A DNA stretch of 64,000 bases from Thalassobacillus pellis (lineage in GTDB: Bacteria > Bacillota > Bacilli > Bacillales > Halobacillaceae), in NCBI RefSeq assembly GCF_016908295.1, contig NZ_JAFBDO010000002.1, forward strand, positions 124,001-188,000, given 5' to 3'. The stretch's first letter is position 1. The number at the start of each line of letters is the position of its first letter. Positions 35,569 through 43,808 of this stretch are shown here, piece by piece. The translations under genes and the position numbers were made by a program. Under the pieces are notes generated by a model. That model had not been told where the DNA came from, did no database searches, and was given only the letters and a program-made list of their open reading frames with translations.

Positions 35569-36489
35569 ATGGCGACCACAAACGGTAAATATAACATTAA
35601 AGCAGTTTCTAATATACTTGGCATCCAGCCTGGCACGCTAAGAGCCTGGGAAAGAAGGTACCAGATGATTCGTCCGATCCGTAATGAAGCTGGGCATCGT
35701 CTGTATACCGACGAACATATTAAAATTTTAAGGTGGCTCGTCCAGAAGGTGGACAAGGGCTTTACTATTTCTCAGGCAGTATCGTTGCTGGAAAATAATG
35801 AACAGTTGATTTTCGAGACGTCGATGGAGGGCAGAGAAACCAATGAACTATCAAGAAAAAGCGAGCAGTTGCTTCAGGCATTAATATCATTTGATGAGAG
35901 GTCCGCCCAACAACATTTGGATCATGCCTTCAGTTTGTTTACTTCAGAAACTATAGTAATGGATATGGTGGGACCGCTGTTAGTCAAAATAGGGGATCTT
36001 TGGGAAAATAACCGTATTACAAGCGCGCATGAGCACTTTGCTTCTAATTTTCTCCGTTCACGAATTGGGATGATGCTGTTATCGGTTCCTTCCGATCAAC
36101 TGCTTCCTAAGGCGCTCCTTGTCTGTGGTCCAAATGAACGGCATGAACTGGGGTTGTTAATTTTCGCTATGTATCTGAAAAGGAAAGGACATGAGGTTAT
36201 TTATCTGGGTCAAAGCATTGCAGAAGGAGATATTGATGTAGTAATTGAGGAGATCGAGCCACACTTTCTCTTCATGTCTTGTACCCTCAAGAAAAATATA
36301 AACTTATCCCTCCAATTAGCCGGAGCTTTACATGAACAATTTCCCTCCCTTCGTATCGGATTAGGCGGCCATGCCTGCAATCAATTGCCCGATAAACAAA
36401 AGGAAACGCTTAAACCGTATCTTGTTGGAAATTCAAAACAGGAATGGGACAAATGGCTAATTAAAAACATGCAGCCACTTGAAAAATAG
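35569..36489 (+). CDS. MerR-type regulator with B12-binding domain (CarH/LitR-like)
   Basis: 306 residues: MerR winged helix (about 8-75, YNIKAVSNILGIQPGTLRAWERRY), then a B12-binding helical cap (about 95-175) and a Rossmann-type B12 domain (about 178-300). Adenosylcobalamin-photoreceptor motifs are present: W145-x9-E155-H156 capping the upper face and E190-x-H192-x-x-G195 supplying the lower cobalt ligand. The residue after W145 is E, whereas Thermus CarH has a histidine there that ligates cobalt after illumination. Target genes are not adjacent; an inverted repeat at its own promoter suggests autoregulation. Non-photoreceptor B12 sensing is an alternative. Confidence 0.88.
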   Translation: MATTNGKYNIKAVSNILGIQPGTLRAWERRYQMIRPIRNEAGHRLYTDEHIKILRWLVQKVDKGFTISQAVSLLENNEQLIFETSMEGRETNELSRKSEQLLQALISFDERSAQQHLDHAFSLFTSETIVMDMVGPLLVKIGDLWENNRITSAHEHFASNFLRSRIGMMLLSVPSDQLLPKALLVCGPNERHELGLLIFAMYLKRKGHEVIYLGQSIAEGDIDVVIEEIEPHFLFMSCTLKKNINLSLQLAGALHEQFPSLRIGLGGHACNQLPDKQKETLKPYLVGNSKQEWDKWLIKNMQPLEK

Positions 36490-36623
36490 GTAGACAAAAC
36501 CGATAAATAATGTAACCATGCATTCATGAGTTCGTAGGGAATCCCTGTGGAGCATAAAGAAGTACCAAAAGATAAATAATAGCATAAGATAAAGATAAAC
36601 CGAGGATTTCAGGGGGCGATGGG

Positions 36624-37223
36624 ATGCGTCTGGAACGAATGTCCAATGAGAAGTTCAAAATTTTCCTCACCTTTGATGATTTAATAGAAAGAGGGCTCAC
36701 CAAAGAAGACCTTTGGCATGATTTACCACGAGTCCATCAATTGTTCAGTGACATGATGTATGAGGCCAGTGATGAGCTCGGCTTTGAACTCGACGGTACT
36801 TTACTGGTCCAGGTGTACCTGTTGCAAGCACAGGGAATGTTCATTGTTGTAACCCAAACAGAAAGCGATTTGGACGAAGAGGATGAAGATTACATTGAAA
36901 TGAAAGTGACATTGGACGAAAGCAAAGAACTGATTTTTTCCTTCTGTGAATTTGAAGATATTATCCAAGTCAGTCATTCTTTATATAATTTAGGAGTACG
37001 GGGAGGCTGTGTAGATTACTACCAGGACCTATATTACATGCGCCTTGAAGAAGAGGATATCGAGACAATGGATAAGGAATATATCATTGCATTGATGTCT
37101 GAATTCGGTACTCCGAGCATTATCACTTCTTATCGTTTAGATGAATACGGGAAAACAATTCTGGCAAAACAGGCTGTAAATCAGATTCATCACTACTTTA
37201 TTCAGCCGGAATTAGAGAATTGA
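36624..37223 (+). CDS. ypbH: MecA-family adaptor YpbH
   Basis: 199-residue ClpC adaptor paralogue. N-terminal degron-recognition part: MRLERMSNEKFKIFLTFDDLIERGL; acidic linker (LDEEDEDYIE); C-terminal ClpC-binding domain with YNLGVRGGCVDYYQDLYYMRL and SIITSYRLDEYGKTI. AGGGGGCGATGGG precedes ATG 36624. Position between the phosphoesterase and gudB blocks matches YpbH rather than MecA. Confidence 0.93.
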   Translation: MRLERMSNEKFKIFLTFDDLIERGLTKEDLWHDLPRVHQLFSDMMYEASDELGFELDGTLLVQVYLLQAQGMFIVVTQTESDLDEEDEDYIEMKVTLDESKELIFSFCEFEDIIQVSHSLYNLGVRGGCVDYYQDLYYMRLEEEDIETMDKEYIIALMSEFGTPSIITSYRLDEYGKTILAKQAVNQIHHYFIQPELEN

Positions 37224-37360
37224 AGAACGGTGGCTACCCATGCACCGTTCATCTTTATGTTTTTTAAATGAATTTAAATAGAAGCTTTGAACTGAACGTG
37301 TTAATATGAAGTTGACTCTGCACCGGAAGTGCAGATAATGGGGATTGGGGAGTGTAACAA

Positions 37361-38311
37361 TTGAAAATAGCGGTTTTATATGGTGGAACTTCCGGAGAAA
37401 GGGAGGTATCTCTTTCTACAGGGAAAGGTATGATAGAAGCACTCGAGAATAATGGACATGATGTAAAAGGGATAGATTTTCATCCTGCACGTATGGAGGA
37501 AATCATTAATCTTGAAGTAGACCTTGTAGTGATCGGACTTCACGGACGCTATGGTGAAGATGGAAGAATCCAGGGTCTTCTTGACATGTTAGATTTACCT
37601 TATGTCGGGTCTGGGGTGCTTGCTTCGGCGCTGGCGATGGATAAGGCAAAATCGAAACAGATCTTCAGCTTGAATGGTATTTCTACTGCTAGAAGTGAAG
37701 CCTATACAATCAGCCGGTACAGCAGCACCGATGAAATAGCCAAGCTTGTAACGGAAAAATTTATGCCTCCGTTTGTGGTAAAACCAAATCAGGAAGGCTC
37801 GACATTGGGACTGACAATCATCAAGGATCAGGGCCAGGTTAAAGCAGCCATAGAAAGCGCCTTTCAATCAGATGATACTGTACTGATTGAAGACTATGTT
37901 GCTGGAAGGGAAGTGACCGTCCCTGTTATTGGAAAACAAGGACAGGAGCAGGCTCTTCCGGTTATTGAAATCATTCCGAAGAGTGAGTATTATGATTTTG
38001 ATTCAAAATATAAACCGGGAGGAAGTGAGCATATAGTTCCTGCCCGATTATCTGAAGAAGTAACTGAAGAGCTGCAGAAGCAAGCTGTGCTTGCCCACCA
38101 GTTATTAGGCTGCGATATATATTCCCGAGTGGATTTCATCGTAACAGAGAAGAATGAACCAGTTATATTGGAAGTGAACACACTTCCTGGTATGACTCCG
38201 ACAAGTCTTTTCCCTGATTCAGCAAAGGAAGTCGGCTGGAGCTACGAAGATATGATTGAGAAGTTCGTAGAGCTGACAATCAGCCAAAACAGCCCTAAAA
38301 CAAAGTCTTAA
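37361..38311 (+). CDS. ddl: D-alanine--D-alanine ligase
   Basis: ATP-grasp ligase forming the dipeptide for peptidoglycan precursors. 316 residues, the short DdlB-like type. Motifs: LYGGTSGEREVSLSTG, GLHGRYGEDGRIQGLLDMLDLPYVGSG, MDKAKSKQIF, VVKPNQEGSTLG, and YYDFDSKY whose tyrosine favours D-alanine over D-lactate. C-terminal LEVNTLPGMTPTSLFP. TTG start behind GGGGA. In B. subtilis ddl is elsewhere and longer, so its place before gudB is a rearrangement. Confidence 0.95.
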   Translation: MKIAVLYGGTSGEREVSLSTGKGMIEALENNGHDVKGIDFHPARMEEIINLEVDLVVIGLHGRYGEDGRIQGLLDMLDLPYVGSGVLASALAMDKAKSKQIFSLNGISTARSEAYTISRYSSTDEIAKLVTEKFMPPFVVKPNQEGSTLGLTIIKDQGQVKAAIESAFQSDDTVLIEDYVAGREVTVPVIGKQGQEQALPVIEIIPKSEYYDFDSKYKPGGSEHIVPARLSEEVTEELQKQAVLAHQLLGCDIYSRVDFIVTEKNEPVILEVNTLPGMTPTSLFPDSAKEVGWSYEDMIEKFVELTISQNSPKTKS

Positions 38312-38353
38312 CAATTTTAATTCAATTAGCGACAAAATAACTATTTTTAGTTG

Positions 38354-38382
38354 TTTGCATAATCATATTGAAGGTGTATACT
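38354..38382 (+). promoter_or_regulatory. Predicted sigma-A promoter of gudB
   Basis: TTTGCA (38354-38359) and TATACT (38377-38382) with a 17-base spacer, 49 bases before the gudB ATG. Confidence 0.65.
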
Positions 38383-38430
38383 AATCTCTGAAAGCTAAGT
38401 TTTTAACGGATCGATATAGGAGGTAAACTG

Positions 38431-39702
38431 ATGGTAGCCGATAAGCCAGCAGATTCTACAAACGATAAATTGGATGTACTTAAATCAACACAGACTGTAG
38501 TGAAAAAAGCCCTAGATAAACTGGGGTATCCCCAAGAGGTATATGAACTGTTGAAAGAACCTGTAAGAATGATGACAGTCAGAATTCCTGTCAGGATGGA
38601 TGACGATTCCATAAAAATATTTACAGGATACAGAGCTCAGCATAACGACGCAGTCGGACCAACAAAAGGTGGAGTGAGATTTCACCCCAATGTATCGGAA
38701 AAAGAAGTGAAGGCCCTGTCTATTTGGATGAGTCTCAAGGCAGGAATCGTGGATTTACCCTATGGCGGCGGAAAAGGCGGAATTGTATGTGATCCCCGGG
38801 AAATGTCATTCCGTGAACTGGAAGGTGTAAGCAGGGGGTATGTTCGTTCCATCAGTCAGATCGTAGGACCTACAAAGGATATTCCTGCACCGGATGTATT
38901 CACTAACTCTCAGATCATGGCATGGATGATGGATGAATACAGCAGGATTGATGAGTTTAATAACCCGGGCTTCATCACTGGGAAGCCGATAGTGCTGGGA
39001 GGTTCCCACGGCAGGGAATCGGCAACAGCGAAGGGCGTTACCATCTGCATTGAAGAGGCGTGTAAAAAGAAGGGCATTGATGTAAAAGGTGCACGAGTTG
39101 TCGTACAAGGCTTCGGTAACGCTGGCAGCTTTCTGGCGAAATTCATGCATGATGCAGGCGCAAAAGTCATTGGGATCTCCGATGCTTATGGTGCGTTGCA
39201 TGATCCGGAAGGTCTTGATATCGATTATCTTCTGGACCGTAGGGATAGTTTCGGAACAGTGACTAACCTGTTTAAAACGACTATTACGAATAAGGAGTTA
39301 CTTGAACTCGATTGTGACATCCTTGTACCTGCGGCAATCGAGAACCAGATTACAGAAGATAATGCATATAATATAAAAGCAAACGTCGTCGTAGAAGCAG
39401 CAAATGGGCCGACAACGTTAGAAGCAACCAAGATTCTTTCTGACAGGGGAATTCTTCTCGTACCAGACGTACTCGCTTCCGCGGGCGGCGTGACTGTATC
39501 TTACTTCGAATGGGTACAGAATAACCAGGGGTACTACTGGACAGAGGAAGAAGTAGAGGAAAAACTCCAGAAGGTCATGGTGAAGGGCTTCAATTCTGTT
39601 TATAATACTGCTGAAACGAGAAGGGTGGACATGCGGCTAGCCGCCTACATGGTTGGAGTCCGCAAAATGGCCGAGGCCTCCCGCTTCCGTGGATGGGTTT
39701 AA
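38431..39702 (+). CDS. gudB: NAD-dependent glutamate dehydrogenase
   Basis: Oxidises glutamate to 2-oxoglutarate and ammonia for carbon/nitrogen balance. 423 residues. Substrate and catalytic motifs: GGVRFHPNVSEKEVKALSIWMSLKAGIVDLPYGGGKGGI, and the cofactor-binding GFGNAGSFLA. The active-site stretch VVVEAANGPTTLEA has no internal direct duplication, so unlike the cryptic gudB of B. subtilis 168 this gene should encode active enzyme. AGGAGG lies nine bases before the ATG. Confidence 0.96.
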   Translation: MVADKPADSTNDKLDVLKSTQTVVKKALDKLGYPQEVYELLKEPVRMMTVRIPVRMDDDSIKIFTGYRAQHNDAVGPTKGGVRFHPNVSEKEVKALSIWMSLKAGIVDLPYGGGKGGIVCDPREMSFRELEGVSRGYVRSISQIVGPTKDIPAPDVFTNSQIMAWMMDEYSRIDEFNNPGFITGKPIVLGGSHGRESATAKGVTICIEEACKKKGIDVKGARVVVQGFGNAGSFLAKFMHDAGAKVIGISDAYGALHDPEGLDIDYLLDRRDSFGTVTNLFKTTITNKELLELDCDILVPAAIENQITEDNAYNIKANVVVEAANGPTTLEATKILSDRGILLVPDVLASAGGVTVSYFEWVQNNQGYYWTEEEVEEKLQKVMVKGFNSVYNTAETRRVDMRLAAYMVGVRKMAEASRFRGWV

Positions 39703-39718
39703 TTTGATTGTTATACAC

Positions 39719-39756
39719 ATATCTCCTATCATGTAATATGGTAGGAGATATTTTAT
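39719..39756 (+). terminator. Terminator of gudB
   Basis: ATATCTCCTATCAT pairs with ATGGTAGGAGATAT (one G-T), loop GTAAT, then TTTATTG. Confidence 0.85.
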
Positions 39757-39817
39757 TGTACTAAAGTAAACAATACATCTATCCAATATAATTTTCAGTG
39801 AAGAGGTGTGGAAAAAC

Positions 39818-40795
39818 GTGCAACAGGAAGAAGTAATCATCGTCGGTGCCGGCCCATGTGGAATGAGTACAGCAATTGAGTTGCAAAATCGCGGCATAAC
39901 ACCGTTACTTATAGAGAAAGGTAATGTAGTCAATTCCATTTACAATTACCCCACTCATCAGACTTTTTTCAGTTCAAGTGAAAAGCTTGAAATCGGCAAT
40001 ATCCCATTTATAACAGAACGCCAGAAGCCGGTAAGGAATCAGGCACTTGCTTATTACCGGACCGTCGCAAAACGCCAGCAATTACGAGTAAATGCCTTTG
40101 AAAAAGTGAACAGAGTAGAAAAATCGGAGAATGGTTTTATCCTTCACACTAAAAAAAAGAATGGCAATAATGATGTTTACCAGGCAAAACAAATTGTAAT
40201 TGCAACGGGGTATTATGATCAACCGAATATGATGGGAGTCGAAGGCGAAGAACTGAGCAAAGTAAAGCACTATTTCAAAGAATCTCACCCTTATTATGAT
40301 AAGGAAGTAACCGTAATCGGGGGGAAAAACTCTGCGGTTGACGCAGCGCTCGAACTTGTTAAGGCAGGTGCACATGTCACCGTGCTTTACCGAGGAGAAG
40401 AGTATTCGAAAAGCATAAAGCCCTGGATTCTGCCAGAATTCGAAGCACTTGTCCGGAAAGATGTAATAAACATGGAATTCTGTGCAGATGTTAGAGAAAT
40501 CACAGAAGATAAAGTAATTTATGAATGTAAAGGTAAAAGACATGAAATTTCCAACGACTTTGTCTTCGCTATGACCGGATACCAGCCAGACCATCAATTT
40601 CTTACAAAAATGGGGGTAGAAATGGATTCGGACACAGGAAGGCCAACGTTTGATGAGCATACGATGGAAACGAATGTACCAGGGATTTTTATCGCTGGAG
40701 TCATTGCAGCTGGCTATAATAATAATGAAATTTTTATTGAAAACGGACGCCATCACGGAAAGCAGATAGCAGAAGCTGTTACCAAAAGAAGTTAA
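39818..40795 (+). CDS. ypdA: Bacillithiol disulfide reductase YpdA (Bdr)
   Basis: FAD/NADPH flavoprotein that reduces bacillithiol disulfide. 325 residues, with FAD-binding GAGPCGMSTAIEL at the N-terminus containing the family's single redox-active cysteine, the ATGYYDQPN segment, NADPH-binding GGKNSAVDAALEL, and the C-terminal GIFIAGVIAAGYNNNEIFIENGR. GTG 39818 is used since AAGAGGTG lies eight bases before it; a GTG inside that site is rejected. Follows gudB as in B. subtilis. Confidence 0.93.
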   Translation: MQQEEVIIVGAGPCGMSTAIELQNRGITPLLIEKGNVVNSIYNYPTHQTFFSSSEKLEIGNIPFITERQKPVRNQALAYYRTVAKRQQLRVNAFEKVNRVEKSENGFILHTKKKNGNNDVYQAKQIVIATGYYDQPNMMGVEGEELSKVKHYFKESHPYYDKEVTVIGGKNSAVDAALELVKAGAHVTVLYRGEEYSKSIKPWILPEFEALVRKDVINMEFCADVREITEDKVIYECKGKRHEISNDFVFAMTGYQPDHQFLTKMGVEMDSDTGRPTFDEHTMETNVPGIFIAGVIAAGYNNNEIFIENGRHHGKQIAEAVTKRS

Positions 40796-40797
40796 AT

Positions 40798-40842
40798 AAA
40801 ACGAAAGAGCATGCGAAAAACCGCAAGCTCTTTCGTTTTTTA
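40798..40842. terminator. Bidirectional terminator between ypdA and ansA
   Basis: AAAACGAAAGAGC pairs with GCTCTTTCGTTTT (13 bp). T tracts on both strands and convergent flanking genes suggest it serves both. Confidence 0.9.
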
Positions 40843-40849
40843 CTATATT

Positions 40850-41821
40850 TCAATAATCGAACATAGGTGCTAATTCTGTAGGATTTTTAGTCATTTCCAG
40901 AGCTACCAAGAGTTTAATTCTTGCTTTAGGTCCAGTCAGCCCGTTCGCAAATATGATGCCTGCTTCCCGTAATTTCCTTCCACCACCTTCATAAGCATAA
41001 GTATCCTGCACGATTCCCTGATAACAACGCGACACTAGTACAACAGGAATTCCTTGAGCCAGTATTTCTTTCAATGGCTGGACCGTGTCAGGAGGCAAAT
41101 TGCCTTGGCCCAGTGCTTCAATTACAAGCCCATCAAGCGGGTTATTCATTAGAGCCTTGAATATGGTTCCATCCATACCTGCATATGCTTTGACAAGAGA
41201 CACATGCTTATTAATCTGTTGGATTGGATAGGAATCACGATTGGAAAGCTTATGGTGGAAAAATACATCCCGCTTTGTTGTAATGCCAATTGGTCCATAT
41301 TGGGGGCTTTGAAAAGTGGCCACATTGCTGGTTGACGTTTTTGTTACATTTTTTGCGGTATGGATCTCATCATTCATGACGACTAGTACACCTTTATCTT
41401 GAGCTTCGTCACTCGCTGCAACCCTGGTGCCAGTAATTAGGTTATAGAGTCCGTCTGCACCGATTTCATTACTGGAACGCATCGCTCCTGTAACCACTAT
41501 CGGCTTTCTCGTTTGCAGAAATAAATCCAAAAAGTAAGCAGTCTCTTCCAATGTATCTGTTCCATGGGTGATTACCACTCCGTCAAGTTCATTCTTGGCA
41601 AGCTGTTCATGAATTTTCCTGCCAAGGGTAAGCATGTGGTCCGGGGTGATATGCGGGGATGGGATATGGAATAGTATTTCTTCTTCGATTTGTACAGATT
41701 CAATGTTCGCCGCAGCGATTTTTTGCAGTGGGTGGCCGTCCCCGGTGTCTACTTCACCTGTCTCTTTATTTTCTTTCATAGATATCGTGCCACCTGTATG
41801 GATAATTAATATTTTTTTCAT
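40850..41821 (-). CDS. ansA: L-asparaginase (type I)
   Basis: Hydrolyses asparagine to aspartate and ammonia. 323 residues. Catalytic threonine T12 in IIHTGGTISM, the second catalytic segment in VITHGTDTLEETAYFLDL (TDT), and the MRSSNEIGADGLYNL and FTGPKAR-like (GLTGPKARIKLLVAL) motifs. No signal peptide, so cytosolic. Encoded opposite its neighbours. GGTGATCGA precedes ATG. Confidence 0.94.
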   Translation of the reverse strand: MKKILIIHTGGTISMKENKETGEVDTGDGHPLQKIAAANIESVQIEEEILFHIPSPHITPDHMLTLGRKIHEQLAKNELDGVVITHGTDTLEETAYFLDLFLQTRKPIVVTGAMRSSNEIGADGLYNLITGTRVAASDEAQDKGVLVVMNDEIHTAKNVTKTSTSNVATFQSPQYGPIGITTKRDVFFHHKLSNRDSYPIQQINKHVSLVKAYAGMDGTIFKALMNNPLDGLVIEALGQGNLPPDTVQPLKEILAQGIPVVLVSRCYQGIVQDTYAYEGGGRKLREAGIIFANGLTGPKARIKLLVALEMTKNPTELAPMFDY

Positions 41822-41910
41822 TCGATCACCTGCTCCATATCAAATATTCCTTTTCTCTCTTCTACATGATACGATTATTTTAATTAGAATGAAAGGGAGG
41901 TGAGAAGAGG

Positions 41911-42582
41911 ATGTTTACCATATTGACATTCGCGATAGCGCCTGCTTTAGGTTTGATGACATTTATCTATTTGAAGAAACGAATCGAACTGGAGCCGCTG
42001 CCAATGATCATACGTACATTTTTATTAGGGGCAGTCCTTGTATTTCCGTTAATGTTCATGCAGTATGTGTTCAAGGCTGAAGGTATCATCCCTTCTCCCG
42101 TCTTACAATCATTCATTCTTGCTGGTTTACTGGAAGAGTTTTTTAAATGGTTCATATTCTTATTTGCTGTATATAAACATAGGGAGTTCGACCATCCTTA
42201 TGATGGCATCATTTACGGAGTCGCAATCAGCCTGGGATTTGCCACCGTAGAGAACATACTGTATCTTCTCTCTCATGGGGTGGAATATGCGTGGGGAAGA
42301 GCGATATTCCCTGTGTCTTCCCATGCTTTATTTGGAATTTTAATGGGATATTATGTTGGTAAGGCGAAATTCAACACGGAAAAAACCAAACTGTGTCTTG
42401 CCTTTGCATTGTGGATTCCGGTTGCTCTGCATGGTCTTTACGATATGATTTTAACTACTACAACTAATATCTGGATGATGCTGATGATCCCTTTCATGAT
42501 CGGACTGTGGTTCTTAGGATTAAAGAAAATCAAGCTGGCCAACCATCATACGGAGTCGTATTTGAAACAGAAAGCAGAGTAG
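41911..42582 (+). CDS. prsW: Glutamic-type intramembrane protease PrsW
   Basis: Membrane protease performing site-1 cleavage of anti-sigma RsiW in B. subtilis. 223 residues, about seven helices. Family motifs: E75-E76 in AGLLEEFFKWF, the FDHPYDGIIYGVAISLGFATVEN segment, and GRAIFPVSSHALFG with a conserved histidine, then HGLYD. GGGAGGTGAGAAGAGG lies ahead of the ATG. No sigW/rsiW genes are in the window. Confidence 0.93.
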   Translation: MFTILTFAIAPALGLMTFIYLKKRIELEPLPMIIRTFLLGAVLVFPLMFMQYVFKAEGIIPSPVLQSFILAGLLEEFFKWFIFLFAVYKHREFDHPYDGIIYGVAISLGFATVENILYLLSHGVEYAWGRAIFPVSSHALFGILMGYYVGKAKFNTEKTKLCLAFALWIPVALHGLYDMILTTTTNIWMMLMIPFMIGLWFLGLKKIKLANHHTESYLKQKAE

Positions 42583-42950
42583 GCTGCAGATGCTGAAAGT
42601 GAGTAAAAACAGACTTACTGGTGATGAGGCTGGAAATAAAAAAATAGAGAAGATGTGATTGAAAGAGCGGTCTGTATGGAGTTTTACCTCCATACAGACC
42701 GCTTTGTCTTTGATGTGGTAAAAATGGATGTTGATGGATAACCTCTGAAGCGGTCACCTCCAGCGCCTGCCCCTCGATGTAGTGGCCACATGATGACGGA
42801 TTTTTGTGTCTGATGTTATTGCTATAACCGAAGTCTATTTACAGAAGCTAATTCAGGCAGCAGCATTTTTTTGTGTATAAAATATGCTTTCATTCAAAAG
42901 CTATCATTAGTATTTATGAAAATAGAAGGTCCAGGAGGCGAGAACAAGTA
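42583..42950. other. Intergenic region prsW-sleB
   Basis: Holds GCGGTCTG hairpin copy 3 (42666-42703) and a degenerate stretch. Bases 42847-42882 resemble 61200-61229 (GCTAAT-CAGCA-TTTTTTTGT core). No gene seen. A sleB promoter of sigma-G type should be here but I could not locate a convincing one. Confidence 0.6.
42666..42710 (+). terminator. Terminator-like hairpin, GCGGTCTG copy 3
   Basis: A perfect 16-bp stem AGCGGTCTGTATGGAG / CTCCATACAGACCGCT (42666-42681 with 42688-42703), loop of six, followed by TTGTCTTT. Shares the CGGTCTG core with copies at 14852 and 25768. Confidence 0.85.
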
Positions 42951-43796
42951 ATGTCCAAGAAGCGATCATTCCTGTACGTTGGTTTAGCAGTGCTGATGAT
43001 GATAATAATGACCACTTCGTACCCAGGTAAACCTGTGGAAGCTTTTTCGAATCAAGTGATCCAGCAAGGGGCAGTTGGCGACGATGTTATTGAATTGCAA
43101 GCTAGATTACAATACCTTGGATTTTATAATGGTAATATTGATGGGGTTTTTGGGTGGGGAACCTACTGGGCCCTGCGTAATTTCCAATACGAATTTGGGT
43201 TGGAAATCGACGGCCTTGCCGGGTCAGAGACAAAACAAAAGCTGGCTGATGCTAGCAAGTACGATGAAAACTTCGTGAAAAAACAAATCAGAAAAGGTAG
43301 AGACTTTACTTATTATGGTGGTATTCCAAAGAAGCAACAAGTAGAGAAAAAAAATACTGGAGGTCAACAGCAGCCCAAGGAGAAAAAACAGCAGCAAGCT
43401 GACCAGCCAAGCAATACTGCTGTCAATGTCCCAAACGGCTATTCACAAAACGACATTCAACTCATGGCAAATGCGGTATATGGAGAAGCCAGGGGAGAGC
43501 CTTATGTCGGACAAGTTGCAGTCGCTTCAGTCATACTTAACCGTATTGAAAGTGCCAGTTTTCCCAACACGGTTGCAGGAGTGATATTCGAGCCGAGAGC
43601 ATTTACTGCAGTAGCGGATGGTCAGATTTGGCTTACCCCAAATGAAACAGCAAAACGTGCAGTCATGGATGCAATCAATGGCTGGGACCCTTCCGGTAAT
43701 GCGATTTATTACTTTAATCCGAAAACGGCGACATCCAACTGGATATGGTCGAGACCGCAAATCAAACAAATCGGAAAACACATTTTCTGTAAATAG
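42951..43796 (+). CDS. sleB: Spore cortex-lytic enzyme SleB
   Basis: Lytic transglycosylase that degrades cortex peptidoglycan during germination. 281 residues: signal peptide (about 1-30), peptidoglycan-binding domain (GAVGDDVIELQARLQYLGFYNGNIDGVFG...), a lysine/glutamine-rich linker, and the SleB/Hydrolase_2 domain (NDIQLMANAVYGEARGEPYVGQVAVASVILNR, with the catalytic glutamate in GEARGE). ATG 42951 after CCAGGAGGCGA. Followed by its partner ypeB. Confidence 0.96.
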   Translation: MSKKRSFLYVGLAVLMMIIMTTSYPGKPVEAFSNQVIQQGAVGDDVIELQARLQYLGFYNGNIDGVFGWGTYWALRNFQYEFGLEIDGLAGSETKQKLADASKYDENFVKKQIRKGRDFTYYGGIPKKQQVEKKNTGGQQQPKEKKQQQADQPSNTAVNVPNGYSQNDIQLMANAVYGEARGEPYVGQVAVASVILNRIESASFPNTVAGVIFEPRAFTAVADGQIWLTPNETAKRAVMDAINGWDPSGNAIYYFNPKTATSNWIWSRPQIKQIGKHIFCK

Positions 43797-43808
43797 GAGG
43801 TGACAAAC

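Noticed and set aside
38431-39702. Possible cryptic gudB as in B. subtilis 168
   Set aside because: No 9-base direct duplication seen in the active-site coding region; the reading frame matches normal enzymes.
40082-40756. 224-codon minus-strand frame within ypdA
   Set aside because: Antisense shadow of a well-conserved flavoprotein; the frame is long only because of the codon pattern.
42873-42905. TGTATA...CATTCAAA as a sigma-G promoter for sleB
   Set aside because: The -35-like TGTATA is present but no -10 resembling CATACTA lies 17-18 bases downstream.
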